Origin: Zizania palustris
Taxonomy: Eukaryota; Streptophyta; Magnoliopsida; Poales; Poaceae
Length of the DNA: 64,000 bases
Assembly (NCBI GenBank): GCA_019279435.1
Contig: JAAALK010000285.1
Location: 63,908,865-63,972,864, forward strand
Direction of reading: 5' to 3'
Below the pieces are notes generated by a model, which saw nothing but the letters and a program-made list of their open reading frames with translations, made no database searches and was not told where the DNA came from. Made by a program: the position numbers and the translations under genes. Positions 34,184-44,241 of the stretch are shown here, piece after piece (the first letter of the stretch is position 1; each line of letters opens with the position of its first letter).

Positions 34184-35795
34184 GACCCCAACCCCTAGGG
34201 TTTGGACTACCCTTTTGCTGAAATTGAATACCACTCTTTGGGTCACTCTTTTCCCCTGTCTTCTCTCTCCTATGTGCGCCGCCAGGCCCTTGTGCTCCTC
34301 TGTTCGTGGCTCATTTTGGCTCAAATCTCTTGGATGCTTTTAATCCTTGGTCCCTGGAGAATTTATTGTTTGCATCTGGTTGGTTTGGAGAGTTATTGAG
34401 TTGGATTCGGGCTGCTGTATTTATTTCTTGGGAAGAAGCTTCTTCGGCTGGGTGTGTTCTTCACGGTGGTAGTACTAGTTCTTGCTGTTGCAAATAGTAC
34501 TGCTTTACTGTAGCTACAGTGTTCGGCTGCAGCTTTTCACCTTCTATTGCCCAGCTTTTTGATCGAAGCTGACAGTCTCTTTTGCCTTTTCCTGGTGTGT
34601 CTGCCGAAGCTCGGTTCTGTGCGAAGCCCCTCAACTCCGTGAGGCAAGCTCCGATCGAACCTTGTTAAAGGCTTCGCTCAGTTTTTCGAACTTCGGTTTC
34701 TGTGTCTGAGTTGCTAGCTTCGAAGTTCCCCTGTATCGAAATCATCGCATACTTCGAACTGGCATACTCCGAATCTATCTGTTCGAAGTGCACACTTCGT
34801 TAGGCTTCGAAGTGGGGTTCGAAGTTTTGTCTGTTCTGACAGACTTCGCTTCTTTGTTCGAAGGTTGTTTGTTTGTGTGTTGTGTTCGAAGTTTTTGTGT
34901 TCGAAGGTTTAGCTCCGAAAGCTTTCGGTTCTAAGTGTGTTCGAAGTTTTGTCTTCGAAGTGTATACTTCGAAGAAGGCTTCGGCACTGTTTACTTCGCT
35001 CCGAAGCTCGTGACTCGAAGTTGCGTTCGAAGTCTTGTCTTCGAAGTGCTTACTTCGAACCAAGCTCCGGCACTGCTTTTACTTCGCTTCGAAGTACACT
35101 TCGCTTCTTACTTCTTCGAACTAGGCTAGACAGTGACACCTTCGGCATTTCGGACAGACTCCGACACCAACCTCCGAAGCAGACCTCGACGTGCGAAGGG
35201 GGCTTCGCCAAGACCCGAACAGGAGACAACTTTGGACAGTAACTTCTCTTTTCACTCTATACATACTTAGATCATTTCATTGAGAAGTATAGGCCTGTTA
35301 CAACTTGTTTATCTGCCTAGTTGCACCACTTTAGGTTTACACTGTTTATCATCAGTTGCTTCTAGGTTAGAAACCTTTAGACTTAGGCCTACTGTCTACT
35401 TTCTGCTGCATAGTATTTTTGAGGTGCGTTGGGTATTGGGAACAGGCCATAGATTCGAAAGAATTTTTAAGGCGCCCATTCACCCCCCCCTCTGGTCGCT
35501 ACTTTCGGTCCTACAAGGGGGAGCATACTTATCGCCTGTTGGTCGTCTTCATCCAGCGAAGGGCCGGAGCATTGGCTTGTGGTCTTTGGAGCCTCTGGAG
35601 ACTGGCCCTCCCTGGAAGATTGGCTCTCGTCTGTTGAATCAGACGGAGTTGATCCGGAACTCGCAGCAGGGAGGGGTTCTATATTCCTTTTGCCTCTTCC
35701 AGGTCCCTTTTGAGTAGATCTCTGGGTTGGCTCCAAAGTCGTCGAAGGTCCAGGAATTATTTCTTCCTGTCGGACTTCTTCCATAGGAGTGGACT

Positions 35796-35873
35796 CTGTA
35801 AAAAAAATAATAAAAAGTATTATATATTGTATAAATACACAAAATAAACATGAAAGAGTTATTCGAAGTCTAC
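35796..35873 (-). other. Intron 2 of antisense gene (copy 2)
   Basis: 78 bases, GTAGACTTCG...TTTTTTTACAG, AT-rich, at the same VEG codon as the 68-base intron in copy 1. Intron sequence and length have diverged while flanking exons are conserved. Confidence 0.72.
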
Positions 35874-36512
35874 CTTCGACATTTTGGCGAGGGGTAATAA
35901 TCGGACTGTTCGGCGGATCGAAGGCGAGATCTTCGTCCGAATCAGCCGTTAACTCTTCGACTGCAGGAGCATCGTCCTGAGCAGTTCTTGTTGCCTCTTC
36001 AGGAATCGAAGTCATATTAACTTTGACTCCACCTTCATTCACAGGAACTTCGTCCTGAGATATATCTTCTTGAACTGCCGAAGTCCTTGGTTGCTCAAAG
36101 TTATCTTGAGACTTCGGCACGTTCGCAGGTACTTCAGCTTGTGCAGTCCTTTGAGTTTCATCTTCGTCTATCAGACGCAACAGCAACCTCCCTACGTCCT
36201 CTTGGGAGTCAGAGACTGAAGCCCTTGAGCTCGAAGGTGCAGGATTTTTTGGCTTCCGAGCCACCTTCTTCACCGGAGTCTTGGCAGAGCTCGAAGTCCC
36301 AGCTTCGGCTTTCCTCTTTTTGGGTCCTTTCTCCGAAGGCACCCAATCCATCAAAGGGGGCGGAACGATTTCCAGCATTCCCCACACTCTGTTAATTCTC
36401 TCCCAACTCCCGACCAACTTGATTCTGCATTCTTTTTCCGTCGGAGTTGGAGCGCCCAAAATCTTCTCTGAAGCCCTTACAATTTGCTCCGAAGTAATAG
36501 GGGCTGAAGAAG

Positions 36513-36580
36513 CTAAAAATGAATCAAGTTAGTTTTTTCTTAGAATGAATATGCATAATACATGTTGTCTTCGAAGTTAC
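36513..36580 (-). other. Intron 1 of antisense gene (copy 2)
   Basis: 68 bases, GTAACTTCG...CATTTTTAG, with an in-frame stop at about 36540. Removal joins exons 1 and 2 in frame at the same site as in copy 1. Confidence 0.75.
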
Positions 36581-37644
36581 CTGCAGGGCTCGAAGTCGAA
36601 GTGATTTTTCGGAGACCGCCTTCCGAATCCTCTTCGAAGATGATAGGCCATTTGACTATAAGCGGAGAGATTTGTAACCCAAGGAATTCTTCGGCTAAGT
36701 CTCGCATGCTCAACCTCCGACTGATCTTCTGAAGTAGGCCGAGGCGAGTTTCGAGCTGACCTTGGTCGGGATGCACTAGGGCTTCCTTCCGGAATTGGAT
36801 TTCTTTCAAAGGTCCGGCCAGAGGATTGCTCGCCCCAACTTCGGCATAAAACCGCCTCATGACCCAGTCGGTATACCATCTTGCATTGATGGCATTAGCA
36901 GGAAATTGAAGGGCGTATTCATCCTGAAGCCTGAAGTTAATACTTCCGAAGGCTACTACTACTTTTTCACCTCCGGGGCCTACGAAGGTTTTTGGCTGAC
37001 ATGAAGCGCTGTGAAGCGCAGCAAAGATCTCTGCCCTCCCCTCACAGCCTTCGGCTCTTAATGCCCATTCGAAGATAGCTAAACGAGCCACTGCGTTTGG
37101 AGACAGTTGAGGAAGGGTGACGTGAAATAAATCAAGTACCTCCGCCAAGAAGTCCACTGCTGGAAGGACTAAGCTGGCTTCGAAGACGACCACTTCTCCG
37201 GGCCTTGGCGACGGGATGAGTTCTTTTCCAGGCTTGCGGATCATAACTACGGTGCTAATCCTCCCTTCTACTGCGATTGCCAGTGATTCCCTTTTGCAGG
37301 TAGAAGGTCCTAGTTGAAAGGATTGGTCCAAGTACTTCGTTGATGGCGGGCAGAGACCTTGATCATCAACATTTTGGGGATTTCTCCCTCCTGCCGCCAT
37401 GGATGTCGTTGCGGATGTTGGAGGCGCCGTCGCCAACGCCGCAGTAGCTGCTGCTGCAGCCGCCTGCTGCCGAGCCAAGGCCGAAGGGGCTCCAGAACTC
37501 TTGGTTTTCGCCATTGCAGTTACTGGGTTTCTTTGGGAGAAAAATGGAGGTTAGGGCTCAAAGGGCTCAAAGGACTCAAAGGGCTCAGAAGGCGTTTGTT
37601 TGCAAGAAAGCAGTGGAAAGGTAAACAGGAATGTTCTAGGCCCT

Positions 37645-37653
37645 CTATTTATA
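37645..37653 (-). promoter_or_regulatory. TATA box of the antisense gene (copy 2)
   Basis: CTATAAATAG on the minus strand (in GGCTATAAATAGAGGG), 131 bases before the ATG. It corresponds to 840-849 in copy 1, with the same GAGCCCTTTGAGT leader repeats downstream. Confidence 0.65.
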
Positions 37654-37981
37654 GCCTAGACTTTACATTTTTACCGTTAGTCCATGCCGTTTCGCATTCC
37701 TGCCCGTTACTTTTCTCCGAAATTAACGAATTCTACGGTTTCCGTTGGAAGAAGAAAACTAACGGCTATTTCTTCTAAGTCTAAAAGACTCTCGAATTTC
37801 CTGAGTCGGTTCTAAGATAGTTCGAAAGTAATTGTTTTAAGACTGATGCGGAGTTTTATATCTTCGCACATTTCGGAGATGAATTAAAATCTAATAACCC
37901 CTATGCCTCGTTATTTTTTCCTTCCATATACTGCTCTCCTAACATTACAGGTTAAACAGGGAAGCGTATTCAAGGGGCTAC

Positions 37982-38475
37982 TGTTGGGGGAAAATATCCC
38001 ATCTTCGGGGTTATTGCCGTAACAGCACAAAAACAGATAATGGATTCGATGGTTTCCAGACGTCCATCTTTGAAGATATCCTGAGTCAAGCTCGAAGTAC
38101 GAAGATAGGCATTGGTTCGGAGTATATCTTCGAACTAAGGCTTTTTGAGATCTTTATTGCCAGCTAAGATGAAAGATTTATCTTTTATATTATTAGATTA
38201 GTCTTTTACCATTTTAGCCCTATCAAGGGTACCAAATAGTTTCCACTATGTCGGTTGTAATAGAGGGGTAAATAGGTATTTTCCTTACTATTTGGGCCTA
38301 TAAATACCCCCCATTTCACCCTGTAATAGGGACCGAATACAAGTTATTCAATACACACATTCGAGCTATTCTAAGTTATTATCCTTTCGGAGGCTTAGAA
38401 CAGTTCACTTCGCAAACACTTCGTTTGTTAGTTTCTAATCTACAGAAACCTGTTAGCGTAATCTTTTACGCCAAC
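37982..38475 (+). repeat. Tat-family LTR, complete (3' LTR of copy 2)
   Basis: 494 bases from TGTTGGGGGAAAATAT to TTTTACGCCAACA, preceded by AAGGGGCTAC (polypurine-like). TATA box at 38298-38306. It differs from the copies at 16-510 and 3515-3899 by many substitutions, so it comes from a separate, older or different lineage insertion. Confidence 0.9.
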
Positions 38476-39343
38476 ATATGCCATGCTCCATGCAAAAGTC
38501 AACAAAGAGATTGTTTTTGAACTCGGTGCCATTATCACTTCGAATGAATTTTAATGCACCAGGGAGTTCAGTAAAAAGTCTCAAAGCCAAGCTCCGAAAG
38601 TGTGAAAACACTTCATCCTTGCTGGTAAGAAAGAAGACCCAAGAGTAGCGAGAGAAATCGTCAACAATCACTAAAACATACCACTTGCCGCCTAAAGAAC
38701 TAACCCGAGAAGGACCTACAGTGTCCATATGAAGAAGTTCTCCGGGTTGTTCAGTCATCACTGTGGTGACTGGCGAATGCGAAGCGGCAATCATTTTTCC
38801 ATGTCGACAAGGAGCGCAAACTAAATTCTTCTCAAACTTGAGCTTGGGCAATCCTCGGATCAGACCTAGGGCACTCAAACGAGCGAGCAACTCAAAGCTC
38901 ATATGCCCTAGTCTCCTATGCCACTTCCAAAGCTCAGAAGTCGAATGTGCAACAAGACAATGAGAAGAACCAGATGACTCTGAAAAATCAGCTCCAAAAA
39001 CTCTCCCAACTCTAAAGATCTTACACACCATAACGCCATCAGAATTGAGCACTTGCGAAGTATCGCGATGAAATCGCACTTCGAAGCCCTCATCAAGCAA
39101 CTGAGATACAGACAACAAATTGTATCCCAGGTTCTCAACCAAAGCAACATCTTTAAGAGTGAAATTCGAGTTAATTCTTACCACACCTTTACCTTTCACT
39201 CTACTCCTTCGATTGTTTCCGAAGGTGATATGTTCCCTTTGCTTGGTTGTGGTGAGGCTGGAGAACCATGCTGCATCTCTGGTCATATGGCGTGAACAAC
39301 CGGAGTCCATGATCCACGTGCCCTCCAAGCCTCGATCTGTCAC
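38476..39343 (-). pseudogene. Sirevirus A protease and integrase N-terminal half
   Basis: Protease TWIMDSGCSRHMT with an intact D-S-G. The GAG-pre-integrase zinc-binding segment follows, with WKWHRRLGHM and CAPCRHGKM. The integrase core starts at DTVGPSRVSS and reaches IRSDNGTEF, giving the first two catalytic aspartates. The segment is open from 39343 to the Tat insertion at 38475, where the remaining residues come from the Tat LTR. The rest of integrase is lost in the gap region. Same frame as the zinc-knuckle piece upstream, separated by a stop at 39407-39409. Confidence 0.86.
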
Positions 39344-39406
39344 CTACACATGATAAGAGTATCTCGATCGCTCAGTGCTGGGGTGAGTGAAAAAATGACG
39401 AGGCAT

Positions 39407-40014
39407 CTAGCACTGAGTGACACGAGTAGTAGGTGCAGTAAAAGTAGACAGTCTACGCACATGATAATCTGAATGATGCAAAGTGCGAGGTCTACCTACA
39501 TGCTGTGATCGAACAACATGTCGAGGTCTCCTACTCTGACGAGGTACAAAGCTACTCGCCCGAGGTCTACCACCATATGGAACATGGTGAACACGTCGAG
39601 GAGCAAAACCTCTCCGAGAAGTATGAGGAGCCTCAAAAGCGGGACGATAGTAAAACTCAGACTCATGCATACCTAAAGATGGGTAATGCATGTCTTGGTA
39701 ACTCATCACCTGAGACCGTCGCTCATCCTTGATGTGACGAAAACAGAACCCAACCAAATGACCCACCCGCTGACAGTAGGAACAATGGAAAACTCTCCTA
39801 GGGGCACTCTCATGGGTCTTAGGAGCAACTCTCACAGGCTCCTTGGGCTTCTGCTGAGTGGTTTTCTTTGGAGGGATTTTCTTGGCAGGAGGAGTGGTTT
39901 TCCTTTTTGATCGGGTAGGCTTTTTGGCTGATGGAGTGTCTAACAGAGCTCTCTCTTTCTCTAGGGTAGTGGGAGAGGTAAAATAGTTTTGTTTCCACTA
40001 TCTGAAGGAATCCT
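39407..40014 (-). pseudogene. Sirevirus A gag C-terminal zinc-knuckle linker
   Basis: Reads VFHCSYCQRVGHLVGFC, a C-x2-C-x4-H-x4-C knuckle. An Arg/His/Tyr-rich, probably nucleic-acid-binding tail follows (GRPRASSFVPRQSRRPRH), leading towards protease. It lies in a different frame from the 596-codon gag ORF (frameshift near 40015), and a stop at 39407-39409 separates it from protease. In an intact relative these would form one gag-pol reading frame. Confidence 0.75.
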
Positions 40015-41805
40015 CTAAAAACCAAAACCTAGAGCTAACCCTGCTCTGTCAGCACACATCTTGGTCTTGGCCAAGAGCAAATCCATCCTACCCTTTCCCT
40101 CAGTGCATTTGTTAACCACAGAAAGAAGGTATTCATTTTCAGACATGAGGTTCTCAGCTCGCTCTCTAACGGTGCCTAGCTGGTCCTTAAGGGTAATGCA
40201 CGTGTCACAAACAGGCTGCACATCTTTAGAACTACCGGCCCTCTCCAATCTAGCCTCTAAATCATGAACATGTTTATCACGTAAATTAATGCTCTCGCGC
40301 AATAGAGAACAGTTCATGCATTCAACATAATCATGAGGTCTAGAATCCACCACCAAAAGCTGCTTCTGTGCAGTCTCAAGCTCAAAAAGAGTTTGAGTAT
40401 GTACAGAACGCAACTGAGCAAGCTCACTCATGACTACAGTACAAGATTCACATTCAGCATCATTTACTTTAGACGTAAGCATGGCATATTCAATAGAAAC
40501 ATATTCTAGCCTAAGTCTAAGGTCTTTTCTATCTCTAGCGGCTTGCACAAGTAACCTATCATGACTGAGAACTACTTCATTCAGCTCATCTAATTTATTT
40601 AGTAGCTGGTCAGATGATAGAGGTACCTCAGATGAGTCAAGCTCATCGCCGCTGTGATCGCTGTCGGTCATGAAGCAAAGGCCGGTGAAGTCTCGTCCCT
40701 TCTTGTCCTTCTTGTCCTCCTTCCTTGGGGACTCCTCCTCCTCAGAGCTCGACTCCTCAGTTGAGGAAGTGTCGATGTCGCTGAGAGCAGCAACAAACGC
40801 TCTGGAAGCGGCTTTGGCTACTCTTTTAGCCATCTTGCCGCGCTTGCCCTTCACAAAAGGCTTCCTCTCCTTTTTGTGGTATTTAGGGCGCTCACTCTCA
40901 TCTCTCTTTTTGAGCTTAGGGCAATTTGCCTTGATATGAGAAGTGTCACCACATTCAAAACAACCACTAAAACCACTTCTCCTCTGATCTCGTCTCTCAT
41001 GGTGAAAACGGGTGAACCTTCTGGCAATGAGAGTAAGCTCATCATCATCCAGAGTGTCCACCTGCTCCTTTGTGACGGAGACCAGGGAGGACAAAGCAAA
41101 ACCATCTGCAAGAACACAAGTACCAGATGTGCTTGGTTCTGCAGCGGTGCCACGGCTAGTGCTAGAAACCAACGCCAATGGCTGTGGCAAAGAGTTTCTG
41201 TGCACTGCAAGAGATGCCTTGGCAATCTCTGTGGACTTCAGCTTGCTGAAGAGCTCATCACAGGTCAATGTGTCATAACCTGCAGACTCCTCAATGCTGG
41301 ATATCTTCACTTCCCATATGCTACGGTCAAGAGCATAGAGAAGCTTGATAGCCCTATCATGATCATTGTAAGCAAGCGTCCCGTTGGACCGCAAGTTACT
41401 CACTATTGCATCAAAGCGAGAAAACATGGCATCTATAGATTCACCAGGTGCCTGCACAAACAACTGATACTGTTGGTTGTATGTGCTTTGGCGCCTGGCC
41501 TTAATCTGAGTAGAGCCCTCATGAAAAATAGTGAGAGTGGTCCAAATTTCCCTAGCAGTCCTAAGGTGCTGCACCCTATCAAATTCACTCTGGCTCAAAC
41601 CAATGAACAATATATTCCTAGCCTTGGAGTTGGCATTATACTGATCTTTTTCTGTTTGAGAGGTGCGAGTCTCAGGGATGGAGTATTGTGAGTCCACAAT
41701 CTCCCAAATTGCATTTCCTTGGCTTAGCAAGTAAGCCTCCATGCGCACCTTCCAGTATGCAAAGTTAGTCCCATCGACCAGAGGAATTTTACTAGCTCTG
41801 TCCAT
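40015..41805 (-). CDS. Sirevirus A gag (nucleocapsid/capsid polyprotein, 596 aa)
   Basis: Starts MDRASKIPLVDGTNFAYWK 52 bases downstream of the primer-binding site, the normal place for gag. The N-terminal half is the UBN2-type copia gag domain (WKVRMEAYL, ARNILFIGLSQSEFDRV, FSRFDAIVSNLRSNG, LLYALDRSIWEVKISSIEES). A CCHC knuckle reads CFECGDTSHIKANC at about residue 290. A basic then acidic Ser/Glu-rich region follows, and a long heptad-rich C-terminal half (about 390-590) likely forms a coiled coil. It forms virus-like particles and packages element RNA. It is the longest intact ORF of this element, with a stop and frame change at its 3' end. Confidence 0.88.
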   Translation of the reverse strand: MDRASKIPLVDGTNFAYWKVRMEAYLLSQGNAIWEIVDSQYSIPETRTSQTEKDQYNANSKARNILFIGLSQSEFDRVQHLRTAREIWTTLTIFHEGSTQIKARRQSTYNQQYQLFVQAPGESIDAMFSRFDAIVSNLRSNGTLAYNDHDRAIKLLYALDRSIWEVKISSIEESAGYDTLTCDELFSKLKSTEIAKASLAVHRNSLPQPLALVSSTSRGTAAEPSTSGTCVLADGFALSSLVSVTKEQVDTLDDDELTLIARRFTRFHHERRDQRRSGFSGCFECGDTSHIKANCPKLKKRDESERPKYHKKERKPFVKGKRGKMAKRVAKAASRAFVAALSDIDTSSTEESSSEEEESPRKEDKKDKKGRDFTGLCFMTDSDHSGDELDSSEVPLSSDQLLNKLDELNEVVLSHDRLLVQAARDRKDLRLRLEYVSIEYAMLTSKVNDAECESCTVVMSELAQLRSVHTQTLFELETAQKQLLVVDSRPHDYVECMNCSLLRESINLRDKHVHDLEARLERAGSSKDVQPVCDTCITLKDQLGTVRERAENLMSENEYLLSVVNKCTEGKGRMDLLLAKTKMCADRAGLALGFGF

Positions 41806-41856
41806 GTCGCCAACAGATCACAAAACCGGTTAAGGTCAACTGGTGATCTTAACCTT

Positions 41857-41868
41857 GCTCTGATACCA
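41857..41868 (-). other. Primer-binding site of Sirevirus A
   Basis: Minus strand TGGTATCAGAGC, two bases after the LTR end, complementary to the 3' end of initiator methionine tRNA, the usual Ty1/copia primer. Confidence 0.9.
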
Positions 41869-42624
41869 ATTGTTGGACCGGAAACGGCGACCAGAGGGGA
41901 GGGTGAATGGGAGCTTTTAAAATTTCAGGCTAAAAACAGCCTTCAGTTTTAATTCTGTGTACTGCGGAACAGGCTTCGAACACCATCCTTCGAAGGTCTG
42001 GTTCGGAGGTACTTGACAACTCCGAACACAGGCTTCACAAGGAGTAAAAGTCCGAAGCCAAGCAGACTTCGCTCCACCCACAACCCCGAAAACAACTCTG
42101 CTAAGTCAGTGCAGGCTCCGCACACAGGGTGCTTCGAGCAGGCTTCGCACTTCACCCTTCGCAAGAGTGGACTACCCTCCGAGGACTTCGACCTCAAACT
42201 TAGTGACAGCAACTGGTGCTGGGCTTCGTTCTGTAATGGTCTAAACACACACTAACGGACTTCGCTTGGAGTTCGTTACGATAAACACACGAGCTTCGTT
42301 CAGGGCTTTGCTAGTAATCAGCGAGGTCTAGCCTCCTGTTACACAGAGCGAACGCACAGAAACACACACCTCGCACACAACACACTTCGCCAATGCAGGC
42401 TTCGATACACTGCCACAAGTCACTCAAGGTGACACACAAATGGACGAGGTATGCAGCGAGGTATGAAAACAAGCTCAAGCAAAAAGCACATAGAAGCAGG
42501 GCTTCGCCGCTTGAACAAGGAACATAAAAATTGAACTCACTGGATGTATTCAAAGTGTGAGGAGGCTAGTACAGGAGCTCAACAGTAAATGCTCAAAGTG
42601 TTAAATGTTACCTACCCAGCCCCC

Positions 42625-42634
42625 ATATTTATAG
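42625..42634 (-). promoter_or_regulatory. TATA box of Sirevirus A 5' LTR
   Basis: CTATAAATAT on the minus strand, about 284 bases downstream of the LTR stem-loop. Likely promoter for genomic RNA. Confidence 0.65.
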
Positions 42635-42917
42635 CCCACAGTTCACCCAAGTGAATTGACTACATTACCCCTAGGGTTTACAAAGGTTTTGTCTCTACAG
42701 AACTGAGGGGTACAAAAGGTAGTCTACTTTATTCTGGAGGCTTCTCTGTAAGCTTTGGACAGGGGACAGCGTCAGCTTTTTGCAGAGCAGACAGTGTCAG
42801 CCTTTGCAGTCTTTGACCTTCCTGAAGCCCCCCTTCGCACGCGAGGGGTGCGGTAGCTTCGGTGAGAAGCCTTGAGCCTGATGGCCTTTGCTTCAATGAA
42901 GTCAGCCTCCGATACAG

Positions 42918-42942
42918 TGACGGTTTTGAGCCGAAGCCGTCA
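42918..42942 (-). promoter_or_regulatory. LTR stem-loop (A, 5' LTR)
   Basis: TGACGG...CCGTCA with 13 bases between and partial inner pairing, followed by AAAG. Identical to the 3' LTR copy. Confidence 0.6.
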
Positions 42943-43903
42943 AAGCCCTTGGGCCTTCGCACCAACACCTCCGGAGTGGACCACCACGGCTTCGCAGCTA
43001 CTCCCAGCCTGAACTCCATCAGTCCGTGTACCGAAGCCATGCATGGCCGAAGTACCACAAGTCAACTTTACTCCGGAGCTAGCCTCGCTCCAAAGCCTGC
43101 TTCACTCCGAAGCCCCACCTTCGGAGTACCACCCTTCGAAGTCCCTCCTTTGTCCAAGGCCTCCGCACAAAGCATTCCATGAGCACTTCGTCGCAGTGTC
43201 TCTCCCCGAGCACACTCCTTGACAAGCCTCACCCGAACCATGCCTTCGATGCACCTTGACTTCTGAGACCTTCGTTGGGTACCTTCGAATGTCTCCCTCC
43301 AGAGCACACTTTGAACGCCTTGCCTCCGCAGAGGACTTGATCCACCATACTCCGAAGTCACTCCATCCGGAGTACCCTTCGAAGTGCCTCGCCTCCGAGG
43401 ACTTTGTCTCGGAGTACCTTCACCCGGAGCCACGCTCTGCACTTACAGCCTTCTCCTGGTGCACCTCGACCCGAGGTCCGACCTGGACCCCTTCGCAGCC
43501 ACTGTGACGGAGCTCCCCGCTCCCCTGGCATCAAGCCTTCCGCTTGACCCAGGTTCACCTGCTACGTCCGTCCGTCGCCTCCGAAGTCCCCTGCGCACCA
43601 CAGACAAACAGACAAGCGTATCGAGTACTCCGGAGACCTCTCCGGGTTAGCAACCTTCGGCACACACTCTGGTGTACCGCCCAAAGTACCGAGACCTTCG
43701 GTACGAACCCAGTCATCGTGTACTGTCGGACCCCTCCGACAGACACACTCCACTGCAACAGCTGCAGCAACCGAACCACCTCCGAACACCTTCGGAGTTC
43801 CAACCTCCGAACCCCCTGCGGAGGTACCCCTTCGAATCAGAGGTTAAAATCTTGTCAATCACTCATCACAAACACCGAAACCAACCCTTGGTTTCTCAGT
43901 AGC

Positions 43904-44241
43904 CTAGATATCTTAAGCAATGTCGAGATGGCTAACACGTTCAAACTCGCTAGGACCTAAATCAGAAAACATAATGGTCACTACCTTGTTGTTCAAGTCA
44001 TTCTAAGCAACTATCTCAGGGGTAGTACGCTCAGTAGACGAACACACGGTGAAAGAGGCATGAACACACATGTCCCATATTCCTGAGCTCTAGCTCAATA
44101 GATTGGCTCGCTTGCGAGCCTTCCAATAGTTATAGCCAAAGTCCTCATGAGATGAAACCTTACCAGTAGAAGTAATGATCGCTATCTTAGGTTAGAACCG
44201 GTTAAGGTATGGAAAAACCCTAACCTTGCTCTAATACCACT
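43904..44241 (-). pseudogene. Sirevirus C gag start and primer-binding site
   Basis: The minus strand right after insertion A matches the first ~100 codons of copia gag in degraded form (several stops). The primer site TGGTATTAGAGC is at 44228-44239, with one change from the usual initiator-tRNA match, just before the LTR at 44242. The rest of gag resumes at 22445. Confidence 0.68.

Larger units (their letters stand above)
30174..35515 (+). mobile_element. Sirevirus B (Ty1/copia), 3' half
   Basis: Plus orientation: end of integrase and linker, RT, RNase H, non-coding 3' region with polypurine tracts, and a complete 3' LTR ending at 35515 inside a Tat element. The 5' LTR, gag, protease and integrase core are absent, cut by the gap. 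The five bases after the LTR (AGGGG, 35516-35520) should be one copy of the target duplication. Same family as Sirevirus C. Confidence 0.85.
33609..35515 (+). repeat. 3' LTR of Sirevirus B
   Basis: 1907 bases, TGAGGAGCCATGC to TCGGTCCTACA. It holds a ~120-base tandem duplication (33727-33923), a stem-loop (33945-33967), a 13-base palindrome (34006-34018), a TATA box (34174-34183) and a dense run of TTCGAA hexamers (34680-35125). Its start matches the minus-strand LTR of Sirevirus C. Confidence 0.9.
35516..37514 (-). pseudogene. Antisense multi-exon gene of Tat element, copy 2 (3'-truncated)
   Basis: Starts MAKTKSSGAPSALARQQ at 37514. Exon 1 (37514-36581) encodes the conserved putative gypsy-type transposon (Transposase_28-like) region with CQPKTFVGPGGEKVVVAFGS and LSMRDLAEEF. 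Exon 2 is 36512-35874 and exon 3 begins at 35795. With the two introns removed the frame is open from ATG to 35516, with no frameshift, unlike copy 1. It is cut by Sirevirus B within exon 3, so the coiled-coil C-terminus is missing. Sense and antisense transcription units overlap completely here. Function is unknown. Confidence 0.75.
35516..38475 (+). mobile_element. Tat-type Ty3/gypsy element, 3' end (copy 2)
   Basis: Plus orientation. From left it holds the antisense gene (35516-37514, minus), its promoter, the polypurine-like end and a complete 3' LTR ending at 38475. It interrupts Sirevirus A inside integrase. The adjacent TATGC (38476-38480) is the expected right target duplication. Its left end is replaced by Sirevirus B, so gag, pol and the 5' LTR are not seen. 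Confidence 0.85.
22446..43898 (-). mobile_element. Sirevirus A (Ty1/copia), interrupted by nested insertions
   Basis: 3' LTR 22446-24482, 3' non-coding region 24483-25643, RNase H end 25644-26419, then foreign DNA, then protease/integrase 38476-39343, gag 40015-41805, primer site 41857-41868 and 5' LTR 41871-43898. GTAGC flanks both outer ends (22441-22445 and 43899-43903), proving a single insertion into Sirevirus C. The two LTRs are nearly identical by eye. The stretch from integrase to RNase H (about 1.5 kb by comparison with element G) is missing and must lie in the gap. Confidence 0.9.
41871..43898 (-). repeat. 5' LTR of Sirevirus A
   Basis: 2028 bases, same ends as 22446-24482. TATA box on the minus strand at 42625-42634. 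GTAGC follows at 43899-43903. Differences from the 3' LTR are scattered substitutions and the G run (here GGGGAGGG), suggesting a fairly young insertion. Confidence 0.92.

Noticed and set aside
34680..35125. Heat-shock element array (as in stress-induced copia elements)
   Set aside because: Most sites are contiguous TTCGAA, without the 2-base spacing of alternating nGAAn units. Kept only as a compositional finding.
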